DNA from: Caprimulgus europaeus
Taxonomy: Eukaryota; Chordata; Aves; Caprimulgiformes; Caprimulgidae
Length of the DNA: 64,000 nucleotides
Assembly (NCBI GenBank): GCA_907165065.1
Contig: OU015529.1
Span: forward strand, 8,171,054 to 8,235,053
Direction of reading: 5' to 3'
This document shows positions 25,427 to 37,000 of the stretch, in pieces. Made by a program: the position numbers and the translations under genes. Every line of letters starts with the position of its first letter. The first letter of the stretch is position 1. The notes beneath the pieces are model-generated. The model worked only from the letters and a program-made list of their open reading frames with translations. It was not told where the DNA came from and ran no database searches.

Positions 25427-28400
25427 TTTGTACACACTTTTACAGATTTGAGTAAAATCAAAGCATGTGGGAACACAGATGCAAGATCTGCCTTAACAGT
25501 ATTTGCACTTAATGCTCACCTTTGTATACTTACACACCTGATTTTTGTTTGTTTGTTTATTTTTTTAAAGAGCTGTTTGGTAATTGAATCTTGTAGGTGT
25601 GAGCTTGTGCAGCTGCTGTGTGACCAAAAGCCTGGTTTGGCCATGCAAGCTTTAGGCTTCATAATAGATTTATATCTTCTGACTGACTCCAGTTTTGGAG
25701 TCATTGTGTAAAGTAACAGGTGTAATGCCACCACATACATTCACCTTTACACAAGCCCCTCAGTGCTTGTTCCTCAGCTCTGTCTCTCTTTGGTGGAGGC
25801 CAAGGAGGTGTGAAAAGTGCTGCCCAAGCATCAGTGTGAAGGAGTTTGCACACAGCTAGTGCTGTCGATGCCACGCTGCATCTCATTGGAACAGAGATCA
25901 TCTGGGTTTAGTGGAAGGGATCTTTGAGCCTAAAATGGGGAACAAGGAAAAAGTTGAGCCCTTTTGACTTTTGTTTGTACTCTTGACAGCAGTTCACAGG
26001 TCTTGTGCCTGTTGTGCTTGTAGGGAGACCATTGCTATTTGAGAGATGGTTTGTAGAACAGACTTGGCTTCATTCTTCCTATTCCAGGTATGTTGGGATG
26101 AGGAGGATGGCAGCAGCAGGCTTGTTAAAGCTTCTGGTGCAGTGTTGCTGTCAGGGGTAATTCTCTCTCCAGCGATATATCCGAAGCTGCTAAAAGCCAG
26201 GTGTTATTTTAGTTTTACCAATAAAAGCTGACTTCATTAGGATAGGTTGTTTCATCTGGAGCAGAGGACTTAGTGCACTGTAGAGCTTGTACTTCAAGCT
26301 CTTTCTCTTGCCTGTACCAGCAAAGACATCTCTGGTCTATAGTCTATGTAGTGGAAGGACACTTGCTTTCTTTGACAGCTCTACTTACTTTTGATTAAAT
26401 AAGTAGGTTTGAAATGCTGAAGTGGTGTTACCCATTGATTTGACATGGAAGGGTTCTCAATCTACTTAAAGGCCACCCTGGTTTACAATATAGATGCCAA
26501 AGTATATACGTGTAGCATTTTTAAGGTTGTTTTTTTAATTTGTATTTTTTAATATACAGCTTTAGAAAAGGGGCTGATGAATTTTTTCACAAAGAGTAGA
26601 AAGAGTCTCACCACCTCACTCTGTATAAATTAAGGTGTCTTTTCTGTTGTTCATGATGAATTATAGTCATTACCTACTTTTACCCTTATGCCCTTGTTTT
26701 GCTAAAAAGTGCTTTTTAGCCATAGTAAGTATCTAATACATAAAACATCTAATTTAGATAATGCATATCTTCTGTTAGCAAATCCAGGTTCAGGAGATAG
26801 AGGTTCATAACTAAAAATCAAAAGAGTAAGATATAATTAAAGGAACTTCTGTATACAAAGTTACCTACTTCCTTCCATGCAGATAATGTGCATTTCCACA
26901 TGTTGACACATTGACAGGACAGTCTCTTCTGGCCAACTGAGCCGAGGAGTGAGTAGTTGGTGAAGGAGCATGCTGTGTTCACTCATGTTGGCTGTTTTGT
27001 GGTTTGACTGTTTTATAGTAAGAGCAGAGTTTTCTGGGAATATGTTTTGATGGGTTAAGAGCTATAGCCCAAAAGATTCTGTTGGTTTTTTTTTCTTCTT
27101 CTTTTTCAAGTTTTTTTCTTTCCTTAGTCTTGAAGTGGAGTTGTAGTGTTGCCCTCAGACAGCATGAAGAGAACCCGAAGCAAAGAAATGTTGTTTGTAT
27201 CCTGATAAATGGTTTATATAATACTGCTGTGTGTCAGGACTGATTATATTAAGGATAAATTTAAGGTAGGATCAGACAGTGACAGTATCCCAAAAGGTCC
27301 CTGATACATATTTATTATAGTTCTTCAGGATTCACTGGAGGCTGATGAGTACAACGTAGGCATTTTACTATTGATATATGCTACAATATTGATTCTTTGA
27401 GAAAATTATGTATAGTTCTGGAATTTTAGTAACACCTGTAGTAAAGCATCTTCAGTTATTTGTTTTATTCACCACTAATTTATTGTAAAGAGATATCTTT
27501 ATTCTAGGGTAATTTACATATAGCATAATCTGAGTGAGTCATGGTGAGATGTGAGAAGTCTTGAGATGCTCTGGTGCCATTGTCATGTATGTTGTGAGAG
27601 AGCCTTCATAGGTTAAGGAGAAAAAAGTAGTCCTGTCTCTCAGAGAAGGTTTAAGGAAGTCCTTGTACAACAACATTTATGGCTTGTCAATCTATAAAAG
27701 GGTGACAGTGATACCTCCTATTCTCCTTAAGAAGTTTTACAGCTAAACAAACTATGTGGGATTTGGAACATGTAAAGTGTTGCCTAGGGCTGGTGATATT
27801 GATTGTTCTAGGGTAGCTTTAGGGCAAGGAGATCATTGTCACCTATATGCCATTTAGTGCTTCAGTGAAGGTTTTGTAGCATCTTGACTTTTTTTGAGAT
27901 GGCCTCAAAACTTTGTTGCACATAAACCACTTGAAAAACCTCATATAAAGGTTTTCCTTTCATATAAAGACTATCCAGTAACCCCCCTAATGTTAAAAAA
28001 AAAGAAAAAAAATATACCAGCTTTCCAGTAACACTTCATAACTTCCAAGTCATCTTCTGTCTTTGCAAAGAATCTGATATACAGCAAAAATGTGTGTAGT
28101 CACGTTTTAATTATTGTTTCTGTTTCCAAGCCTGATAAAACAAGGAGATTCTTTGTTAGATTTAGTGTTTAATAAATCCATACCTGAAAATCTGAATGAT
28201 GGGATCTATATCATCTAGAGGTTGCCATCCATGAAGAACAATCTTATTTTAAGATATCAGATCCTACTATGCATTAGCTGTATTCAAGGAAGAACTAATA
28301 GTTATGTTTCCATTCCATGACAAACATCCTGTGGATTACTGTCTGCAGTAAAAGAGAGAAGGGCTGCCCTGAACAGCAGTTTAATTCCCAGTCTCGCACA

Positions 28401-28549
28401 GGAGAGCCCTTACTGGGGATTGCTGGAGCATTGTGTAGGTTCATATCCTTGTTTTTTGGTAACTTGTTCTTGTATCTGTGCCTTGAGGGCTGATGATTCA
28501 GAGTTCTTGGTTCGTAGAACATGTGAGGACAGCTGTCAAGGGTGAGGCC

Positions 28550-28850
28550 AATCTATATTTCATAAGGGCAGTTAGTGACAGAACAAGGGGAAATGGCTTT
28601 AAGCTGAAAGAGGATAGGTTTAGATGAGATATTAGGAAGAAATTCTTCACTGTGAGGGTGGTCAGACACTGGAACAGGTTGCCCAAGGAAGTTGTGGATG
28701 CCCCCTCCCTTGAAGTGTTCAAGGCCAGGCTGGATGAGGCTTTGAGTAACCTGGTCTAGTGGAAGGTGTCCCTGCTTATGGCAGAAGGGTTGGAACTGGA
28801 TGATCTTTAAGGTCCCTTCCAACCCAAACCATACTATGATTCTATGATTT
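28550..28850 (+). mobile_element. CR1 LINE 3' fragment in intron 1
   Basis: Sense-oriented relative to SHTN1. It contains ATAAGGGCAGTTAGTGACAG, GACACTGGAACAGGTTGCCC, GGTCCCTTCCAACCCAAACC and the terminal ATGATTCTATGATT. About 300 bases remain. It is near the consensus of the main group, suggesting a relatively recent copy. Confidence 0.9.
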
Positions 28851-30789
28851 GTATTTTTCAGTCATTTATAAAGTATTGAATAGCAAGTATGAGGTTGCCT
28901 TAAAGGCAAGCAAGCACTAGCAGTTTTCAGGTATGAAGAAGCTTGAATTGTATCTATTGATAAAATTTTCATTCCTTTTCTTACATCTGGATGCTAGGAA
29001 TCTCTTTCCTTGTTCTCCTAAAGGGATCACAGAAATTGCTTAGAAGTGGAACAGTGATCAAGAGGCATAGCTTTTACGTTGCTGTGTAGGAAATGTGTTG
29101 TTTCACTTTAGGTGCCCCTTGTGAGAGCAACTGCATCAGCATGGTTTCATCCCTATTCAACTACCTGTGGTTTTTTTTCTTCTTCTTGAGTATGGGAGGT
29201 GGGTAGGGGTCTCAGGGGTAGGTAAGCAAAGGTGAGGACAAAGTAAAGGGATGAATGTGAGACCTTGGTTTTACTGGTGTGGAGATGGTAGGTATGTTTT
29301 TAAGAAACCTGATTTTGTTTGTTCCACTCTTTAAATGCACCTTTTCCCTTGTGTGAGTGGGAGTGAGGACTTTTTCCACCTGTTTAAATGGTCAGGTTTT
29401 CTGTGAGTTTGCATGTGGACTGTGACTTTGCTTTCAGTGGTTTTATTTGACATTTTTTATTTTGAGAGCCTTGGACATTTTTTAACACCTGCTGATCACA
29501 GCAGAGCTGAGAGTCTGGCTAAGAGATTTCTACTGTTCCTTAGTTTCCCTTTCTAGTTAACACAGTCAGCAGGGTCTTGCCATTTCCCCATTGCTGGTCA
29601 GGGCACTCAAGGAGCAGTGTCCTGTGTCTTGAGTTACTAGCCCAGGAGCTAACACTGTATCCCAGACCTCATGTACCTCAGCCTTGCATCTCTAAAATGA
29701 AGTGAACTTGGAGAAAAGAGGAATAAGAATAATTTGATTTCTTTTACATCTGAGGTATTTCTGTGCTACTGCTGAGCATAATGGGCATGCTGAAGGCAAG
29801 CAGAAGGGTGATGTCATGGAGCAAGTTGGATTAGTTTTATTTCAACAGATTTTGAAACGCTGGGGAGGGGGGAAGAGGGACATCACAACATGTAAAGTGT
29901 AACTTTATTTGTAAGAGCATCTTGTTTGACAAAGTTTAACTGTCTAAAGCTAGAAAGGGCTAGTAAGTTTTCAGGTGGCTAATCTACTAGACTCTACGTG
30001 TTCCTGTCTTGAGATGTAAGGTAAGACATGTTAAGTTTGAGATAAAACTCCAACATCTCTGCTGTTGTCAGCTGAAAACTGTATATCCATACCCTTTATC
30101 CTGCTTTAGTTAAGTTGGTTGAAATAACCTTGTATGCTCGTGTAGCTTCTGTTCGGTGCAATAAAACATTTTAGGAGATACTGAGTGGCTGCAGTAAGAT
30201 GTAGGGTAATGACAACAGGCCTTTCATTTTATCCTTGCAGTGTGCATCTTAAAGACTGAAAAATGTTCCTTTCTAAGCAAGATCTGTGTCTCTCAGGTTT
30301 GGAGGTGTATTCTGCTTCTGACTAATGACAGTAAAATTTCTGTGGTCTTGAAGGCCAAACAGCCCATATGGGACATGCTGAAAGAACAATAGAATTGGGA
30401 AGTTGGGGCAACAATGACACATCCCTAAGGTAGTAAAATAAAAAGTTTAAGAAGGGTGCATAAAAATACACAGTAAACTGGAAGCTTAATTGGTAGCTGA
30501 TCAACTGTTTCTGCATATTATTTACTGGTTTGAAACAGCAGACCTCCAGCATCCTGGAGGTTGATCCCTTCCCTGCTGATCCCTGCAGCTGAATTCTGGT
30601 GTGATCTTGGGTAAATCATACAATTTTTTCATGTCTCCACTGTGGAGTTTAAGGAAAAAAATGTCATAGGACTCTTGTTGGAAGCAAATGTTAATAAATA
30701 AATAAATCAATAAAGGTGGTTGGCTGTTCTGGAGGTACATATGTGTAACAGTATTGCATTAACCATGCTTTCCAGCATTGATCTGTAAC

Positions 30790-31000
30790 CTGAGCCAGTG
30801 TGGGTTCACAACGATGACTGCAAGCCAGTACATTCACCTTGTAATTTTTGAACTCAATCAATAAGGTTGTTTAACTCTCCATTGATCAAAAATTGATTGT
30901 TTTGGGAGCCACCATCTTTTTCAGACACTTTCCAATTACTTCAATTCTAAAAGGATATCCAGTTCATCCATAGGCTATTAATGAAGTTTGTGACCCATGT
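30790..31000. promoter_or_regulatory. Candidate conserved element just before exon 2
   Basis: Unique sequence about 120-330 bases upstream of exon 2. It contains TCAATCAATAAGG and TTGATCAAAAATTGATTG, a near-inverted TTGATCAA/TTGATTG cluster of TCF- or PBX-like words. It is not repeat-derived as far as can be seen. It could be a splicing-related or enhancer element. Judgement is by texture only. Confidence 0.25.
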
Positions 31001-31122
31001 TATTTAAGGAGTCTGTGTAGATAGCCAGAAGAGCTTTAAAGTGAATGAAATGGAGAGCTGATTTGGGTAAAGGAGATGCTGCAATATTAACTTTTTCCTT
31101 TTTTTTTTTCCCTCTTGTATAG

Positions 31123-31175
31123 CCATTGGTGAATATGAAGAGCTTAGAGCAGAGAATAAGAAAACGAAAGAAGAG
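31123..31175 (+). CDS. SHTN1: SHTN1 coding exon 2 (residues 20-37)
   Basis: The acceptor is a long pyrimidine tract ending in TATAG before 31123; the donor is GAG|GTTTGT at 31176. The 53 nt plus the base carried from exon 1 give 18 codons, AIGEYEELRAENKKTKEE. This matches the mammalian peptide (AIGEYEDLRAEN and onward) with conservative changes. The exon continues the charged N-terminal helix. It is too short to appear as an open frame of its own and was found by searching for the expected continuation after exon 1. The 10-kb intron 1 lies before it. Confidence 0.95.
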
Positions 31176-31472
31176 GTTTGTATCTATTGATTATTTCTTT
31201 CATACTAAAATGCTAAATGTCAGAATACCTTATTGGCTATGGGAGGTTGTTGTCTGCTTTTGTGAGCTCAGCTGATTACTTACAACAGTGCCACTTGTAA
31301 GTACTACTTGTATACCTGTATGTATTAAGGAGCAATAAGTGCAACTCCAAGCAGCTGTTCTAGCTGTCACACTCCAGAAGAGTTGTTACCAATATATGTT
31401 TTTTTAAATGATTGCTGCTATAGCCAGTTTGCTATGGTTACAATGTGAGGCCAAATTATGTGTTTAGATGTT

Positions 31473-31477
31473 CTTAG
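31473..31477. repeat. Target-site duplication, left copy (CTTAG)
   Basis: Five bases, CTTAG, directly before the TG start of the solo LTR and repeated exactly after its CA end. An intact pair shows a clean insertion without later end erosion. Confidence 0.85.
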
Positions 31478-32120
31478 TGTGATAGTTTAACTTTTTCTGG
31501 CAGCCAAACAAGACACAGCCACTTGCAGCCTACCCCACCCCCTGCCCCCTTTCACCCCCCAGGGAATTGGGGAGAGAATTTGAGGGGTAAAGGTGAGGGG
31601 ACTTGTAGGTTGAGATAAGAACAATTTAATAATTAGAGTAAAATGAAATTAAAATAATAAGAATAATAATGATAACAAATATATATATACACATATATAT
31701 ACACACACACAGATATATATATATCTGAGTGATGCAGAGTACAGTTGCTCACCACCTGCTTGTAACGATCCTGAAGGAGTGAAAAGGAGCCGGAAACCAA
31801 AATCACAATCCCAGAAAAACGAGCCCAAGCGATTCAGGAGAGAATCCTCCCCCTTTCTGGTCAATCCTCTTTAATATACTGAACATGATGTGATATGATG
31901 TGGAATATCTCATTGGCACATCCAACTCTCAGTTCTGGGTTTTACCAGCTACTACACTTTTCTTCTCCCCCTTCCAATCCTCTCTTCTCAGAAACTGCCC
32001 AAGCACAGTGTCCTTGTAGTGATCAACACCGTTCTCATAACAATCCTCACTGAAACCAAAACACAGTGCTTGCTAGCCACTAAGAAGAAAATTAACCCTA
32101 TCCTAGCAAAAACCAGGACA
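31478..32120 (-). mobile_element. ERVL-type solo LTR with 5-bp target duplication
   Basis: This is a complete endogenous-retrovirus solo LTR of 643 bp. It begins TGTGATAG and ends CCAGGACA on the + strand, so it has TG...CA ends. It is flanked on both sides by CTTAG (31473-31477 and 32121-32125), a 5-bp target-site duplication as expected for class III (ERVL) elements. Read on the minus strand it starts TGTCCTGGTTTTTGCTAGG and then ATAGGGTTAATTTTCTTC, the familiar start of a large avian ERVL LTR family, so the minus orientation is preferred. It contains an AT/CA microsatellite (31679-31723). No retroviral gene is present; the internal part was lost by LTR-LTR recombination. Confidence 0.9.
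31679..31723. repeat. AT/CA compound microsatellite inside the LTR
   Basis: Alternating TA and CA dinucleotide runs (ATATATATATACACATATAT, then ACACACACACAGATATATAT) lie within the solo LTR. Length variation between individuals is likely. Confidence 0.85.
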
Positions 32121-32125
32121 CTTAG
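32121..32125. repeat. Target-site duplication, right copy (CTTAG)
   Basis: Exact second copy of CTTAG, immediately after the LTR end CCAGGACA. Confidence 0.85.
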
Positions 32126-33185
32126 GAAAACTTGTTTCTTTTGGATCTAAACTTTCTTTTACTACAGCTTGATTTGCACAGTGTTCCCCTCACCCAGCCC
32201 TTCTGAAAATTCAGAATGTAGGAAAAACCACCAACTTTTAAAAGGAGAGCAAGATATCTTATCTCAGCTTGCAGAAAGGTACTGCAGCATATTGTATTGC
32301 CTGTCCTTCTGTGAAATCTGTGTGCCTGTCCAACTTGAAAAGAGGTGCTGAATGTAGTGGGCTGAATTTCATACATTACTGCAGGCTTCATTTTTTAATG
32401 TTCAGAGATACTAGAATAAGAAATAACAACCACTTTCTGGATTGTTCATTCTAATTATGATACGTTGTCTTCCTAGTAGTAAAATTAAGCACATGCAGTA
32501 AGGTAGCTCTTCCCTCCCAGGGCTCTTGTTCATTCAACACACCTGCTTTCTACAAGGAAGCCATCAGGAACAGAGAACTCTGAGAGATTTGATGGCAGTG
32601 TTGTGTTGCATAAATCCATCTCAATGTGCAAAAGGTTTTTAGCAGATATCTACCAAAAGAAACTGTGAGCAGTGGAAGCATCTTAGCAGTTCTAGATAGT
32701 GAGGAAGGCAGAGGAGTCAGTGCTACACTGTATTGTAAACAGAAGATTATCCTTTCTCTGGTATTATTGAGTTGAAGATGCAAGAAACATGTTAGTTTTC
32801 AAATCCCTATTAGCTGCCAAGGTATGTAGGTTTAATTTAGCTTTTTGTGAAGTCATTTCTGAAGGGTCGTGTTTAGTCCAGTTGTTATAAACATTGCAAT
32901 TCAAGGCTGTATTGGGAAGACCTTGTCCTTAACTACTTTATTAAAGAAAACTTGAAGCTTATCTTCATGTTACACTTCAGCAATGAGTATGTGTATTTCC
33001 ACTGACCTCAGCATACTTTACTACCTTCTTGTCTCTTTTACTGTGCTTGTTGCTGCGCTCCCATTCTGCTGTCCTACACCAGAGCCTCAGATATCCCAGG
33101 AAATCTGTCCTCTATTTTTGCTGTTCAGAAGACTGGCAGTTCATCTCTTAGTACTCAGAAGAAAAGGAGAATGAAACTGAATGAG

Positions 33186-33250
33186 ATGAAGAGTCCATCT
33201 AGCCCAGTATCCTGTCTCTGACAGCAACAGAGAGAGAGAAGTGGAAGAGC
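33186..33250 (+). mobile_element. Possible ancient CR1/L3-type LINE remnant
   Basis: The phrase AGTCCATCTAGCCCAGTATC followed by CTGTCTCTGACAGCAACAG resembles the 3' region of an old amniote CR1-like LINE that I recall from reptile and bird genomes. Only about 65 bases are similar, limits are uncertain, and there is no terminal repeat. Chance resemblance is not excluded. Confidence 0.35.
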
Positions 33251-33529
33251 ATGTATAACACCTCCACAGAGTTCTCTTCTAGTCTCCAAACCACTTCCAG
33301 CCCAAGAACTTCCTCAACTGCATGTGGTTTCAGTGTGTTCTGCCCTCCACAGCTGTCTTCCTTGAATTTGTCCCCTCCTCCCCAGGCCCATGCTGACTGT
33401 TGGCTTCCATCAACTGTGAGAAGTTCCACACCAGGACTGTCTACCACATGAAAAATGGGCTCCCTAGCTTTACCCTGAACCCAAGTCCTGCTAGCTTTGG
33501 TGTTTCTTCATCAAAGCTTTGTTTAAGTT

Positions 33530-33571
33530 GGGGAGGGAGTGGGGGGATTGTGGGGGAGGGGGTGGGCAGGG
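33530..33571 (+). repeat. G-rich quadruplex-type tract in intron 2
   Basis: Seven G-runs of three to six within 42 bases, separated by one to five bases, on the coding strand. Several alternative quadruplexes are possible in DNA and in the SHTN1 pre-mRNA. It is the strongest such motif noted in the window. Confidence 0.75.
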
Positions 33572-33799
33572 AATGTGGAGGCTTTTCTTGAGCTGCATTT
33601 TCATTTAGAAATATTTTTCTTCAAAGGCAATTCCAATGAAAAATTTTGTTGACAAAATTGAGGTGAGATGAGATGTTCTGAGGTTGTTTCTTGCATTCTG
33701 CTCTTCTTTCTTCCTTACTCCTCTCCCTTGCAAGACTTCTTTCCTGCTTATCTCTAGCCACTCCTGTGTGTTTCTTCTAGGATTGGTATGGTGTTTTTC

Positions 33800-33926
33800 A
33801 GAACACTTGCATAACTTGCATAACAACTGAAATCCCTGAGTGCATGAGGATTACATCCCCAGTTGGGCAAACTAGTTAAGCACGTGCTCAGGGTTGGGAG
33901 ATTTTCAGTTGTTATGCAAGTGTTCT
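33800..33926. repeat. Imperfect inverted repeat (hairpin) in intron 2
   Basis: The left arm at 33800-33834 (AGAACACTTGCATAAC, TTGCATAAC, AACTGAAATC) is the reverse complement of the right arm at 33900-33926. The exceptions are a 9-base tandem duplication (TTGCATAAC) in the left arm and one extra A in the right. A second short stem lies inside (CCCTGAG near 33834 with CTCAGGG near 33886). The whole is about 127 bases and would fold as a long hairpin in the SHTN1 pre-mRNA. It has no recognised transposon ends; it may be a small foldback element or a local inverted duplication. Confidence 0.75.
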
Positions 33927-34042
33927 CCATCCAAGAACTTCCATCCTGCAAATTTGTGTGCTTGTGTAAGCAGTCCTGCTTCACTGTTTTAAGTACTTGG
34001 ATGCAGGTGGTTAAGTGTGAGGCCTGAAGTGCATGTCTTCTT

Positions 34043-34080
34043 AAAAAGAAAAAGAAAAAAAGAAAAAGAAGAAAAGAAAG
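34043..34080. repeat. Purine-rich A/G tract in intron 2
   Basis: A 38-base stretch made only of A and G with an AAAAAG-like period. It is simple-sequence DNA. Confidence 0.8.
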
Positions 34081-37000
34081 TACAGATACAGAGTCTGAGG
34101 TTATGTTTGCTTACACTGCCAATATCGGAAGAAACTGTTCCTCCTGTTATTGCAGGACTGGATAATCCTGAAAGCTCGTTAGCATCTCTCTAGTTTTGTA
34201 TCTTAGTTTATGCTTTGCGGGCTCAAACCTGATACTGGAGGAAGTATAGCTCGTGCTATCTCTACCTGTGGGTCTGGGAAGTTGTGGGTGACTTTTGTTC
34301 CAGCTTCTGGCACTGTCTGTCAGTGTGAGTGTAAGCAAATGGCTTCCTCTCTGTCAATTGTAGTCATGTAATTGCATCTGTAAGAGGAAGGCAAGAGAAT
34401 TATTTTTTATAAAAAGATTTGCAGATTATTTGTGGGAAGTACCACACAGGAGCTAGATAGCAGTCTGTATGTGTGTGCTTTTGATGCACTCAGTGGAATT
34501 TTTGTTTTTAAGTCACCAGTACACTTGTATGTCTCTGCAAGATGAGCTGTGTGATGGAGAAATGATCCTAGTTTATGTCAAAAACATGGAACAGGCAGCT
34601 AACTTGAAATAAGATATAATTTTAATTTTTGAAAATTTATGCACTTTGTTCCATGTTTTTTCTTAAGATTAGAAAGTAAATTGACTTTTACATAGTTTAT
34701 TTTGTTGAGAGCACTGCTACTTGAAAGGATGCTGATAAGCATGAAAATTCAGGAGCAAAATATAAGCTCTGTAATCCGCAGCGTCTCTTCCTCTTTGCCT
34801 TGCTGAACTGCCAGTTTGGAGACCTCTGGTTGGGTCTCTGGCAAAATTGGTACAGGCATATTTTTTATTAGTATTCTTAAATACTTTTGGAAACTGGAGC
34901 AAAAATAACATTGTCAGATTGCTTCTCTTAGGTCATCCTTTTAATTGTGGTAGCTGACTAAACATACATACCAGTTCCCCCAAAAAAAATAGATAACTAA
35001 CATTCAGTTGCACACAAACGTAGATAACTTAATATGCAGTTCTGACGTATTCAGAGTCAGACCATGAATAAATATTTGACTACTTGCTAATCAGACAGAA
35101 ATGACTCTGAACACTGGTTTTGACAGTGTTTTGTCATGCTGCCAGTTGAGGGAAAAAAAAAAAGCAAGAGAGCTTTCCAAAACAGTAGGTATAATACTGT
35201 ATCTCTGATACATCATTCATGGTGTTTGCTCTGTTAAAGCACATGTATAGAGTGGATTATATGTTTTGTCACCAAATGGGAATGGAGAAGGGAGTCTGCC
35301 TTGATGACATGCTCATTCTTTTTGTAAGTAGACTATAGCAAATGTCATAGGATACTTTTGAGTACAGTACCCAACTCATTAAACAAGCATTAAATCTGCA
35401 TAAATTTCACAATCTGTGTAAATGGGAAAGAATGTATCTTGTGTTGCTTAGTAATGGCTTAACTGACTATATGGCTACTACGTGAACTTCTTGCATCTTA
35501 ATATCTGCACTGAACAATCTCCTCCTTGTTTTTGCCCTTTGAAGGCCCTTTACTGAAGTCAGTAGGAGCTTATGTGCAAAATAGTTGGCAAAAAAAGAAG
35601 CCTGTTAGAAGAGAATAGACAAAAAAACCCCAGAACTCCTTGGAATTAGTGGCAAAGAGTCATTAGGCTGGGGGGAGCAGGCGTGCGGGGACTCACGTGT
35701 CCATAGGCTTCCAGGTGGTTGTGTGCATCAGCTTCCCAACAGCACGTTGAGGTGTCAGGTTCCTGTGATGGCATGGTACTGCCCTAGCTCCAAGTACAGG
35801 CCAAGCTCATGTACTGCTGTTTACCTCGCTATAGATGCAGTATTTGGTTTGAACACTGATCTTTGACCTGTACACAATTTAATTGTAAGTAGTCAGCTGG
35901 AATTGAAAGTATTGCCTCGTATCTCGTGTGCTTGAAAGGCAAAAATCTGAAATTGAGTGGGATTGGCAAAGCTCCTGAACTTGCTCCTGCAAAGATGAAG
36001 AGTTGTAAGGAGTTATTCACAAAATGAATTTGGGAAACTGAACTACTAATTTGTTTCTAAAAATACAGATGCAATATCTTTTTATTGCCAAGAAATTATC
36101 CTTGAGTACTGTAGCTAGTTTAGCAATGGAATGGGAATATTGTCTGTTGCCTTTGTTTTTTTATTGCAATGATAGTGCTATAAATATTAGATTTAAAAGA
36201 TAGTAAATAAAATTGTATAAACGCTTATTTTCCTCTGCAGAGAAGCTGAAACTCTTCACAAAATAAAGTTAAAACCAGAAAATTTACCAACAATCCAGGA
36301 GTTACCAACTTTTTTTCTTTTTTAATTGAAGAGTGCTCTTGAGTATGGAGCTATCTGTTAATCCAGACAAGAAGAGACTTAGTAAATACTTGAAAGCTGT
36401 TTCTACTCAATAGTTGCATGTGTTTGAATGTGAAAAGTGAACAGTAGATTTTATAGTAATGTTATGCTATTTGCCTTCTAACATTTAGCATTAGTGATAT
36501 TCTTGTCAATTAACAATTATACTGTATGTGCCTGACATTGCTTCTTTGAAAAATGAGGTTGTGAATTTTGAAGGCTTTTGTGCAGCTTTTTGAGAACAGC
36601 TAACGTTTCTAAATTTTGATATTTTTAAACTTTCCTGTTTTAAAGGTAAGGGAAATTTATTTTAAGAGATGACAATGTTTTTTATTACAAAACTTAATAG
36701 GAATATTTTGCATAACTTTCCAGTTTGAAACAGTACAAGTAGTTAAAGACAATCTCAAGTTTTTTCTAATTCTTGGCTAAATTGGAGATAAACTGTTTAT
36801 TTTTTTGGTAGGTAGGTTTTTTTGCTTGCACAGGTCTGATTGCAAGACAAAAGGCAAAGTGCTTTCCATTGATCATTTCAGCAAGGGCAACAATCTCCCG
36901 CTTTCCTTTTTTTCCTGCTCTTTCATTCTGAAGCACAGTAGCAGCAAAAGGAAAATATTCAGAAAGCTGCAACTGGGTGCAGGAATTGCTCTACAGAAAC

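Larger units (their letters stand above)
21054..31122 (+). other. SHTN1: SHTN1 intron 1
   Basis: A 10.07-kb GT-AG intron in phase 1. Its first few hundred bases are the tail of the CpG island; the rest is AT-rich unique sequence. It holds one CR1 fragment (28550-28850), a 22-A run (25405-25426), an 18-bp perfect palindrome (22284-22301) and an enhancer-like stretch just before exon 2 (about 30790-31000). I see no extra coding exon and no RNA gene. Confidence 0.85.

Noticed and set aside
25380..25451. 22-A run considered as the tail of a processed pseudogene
   Set aside because: The sequence before it does not resemble an mRNA, and no target-site duplication was found.
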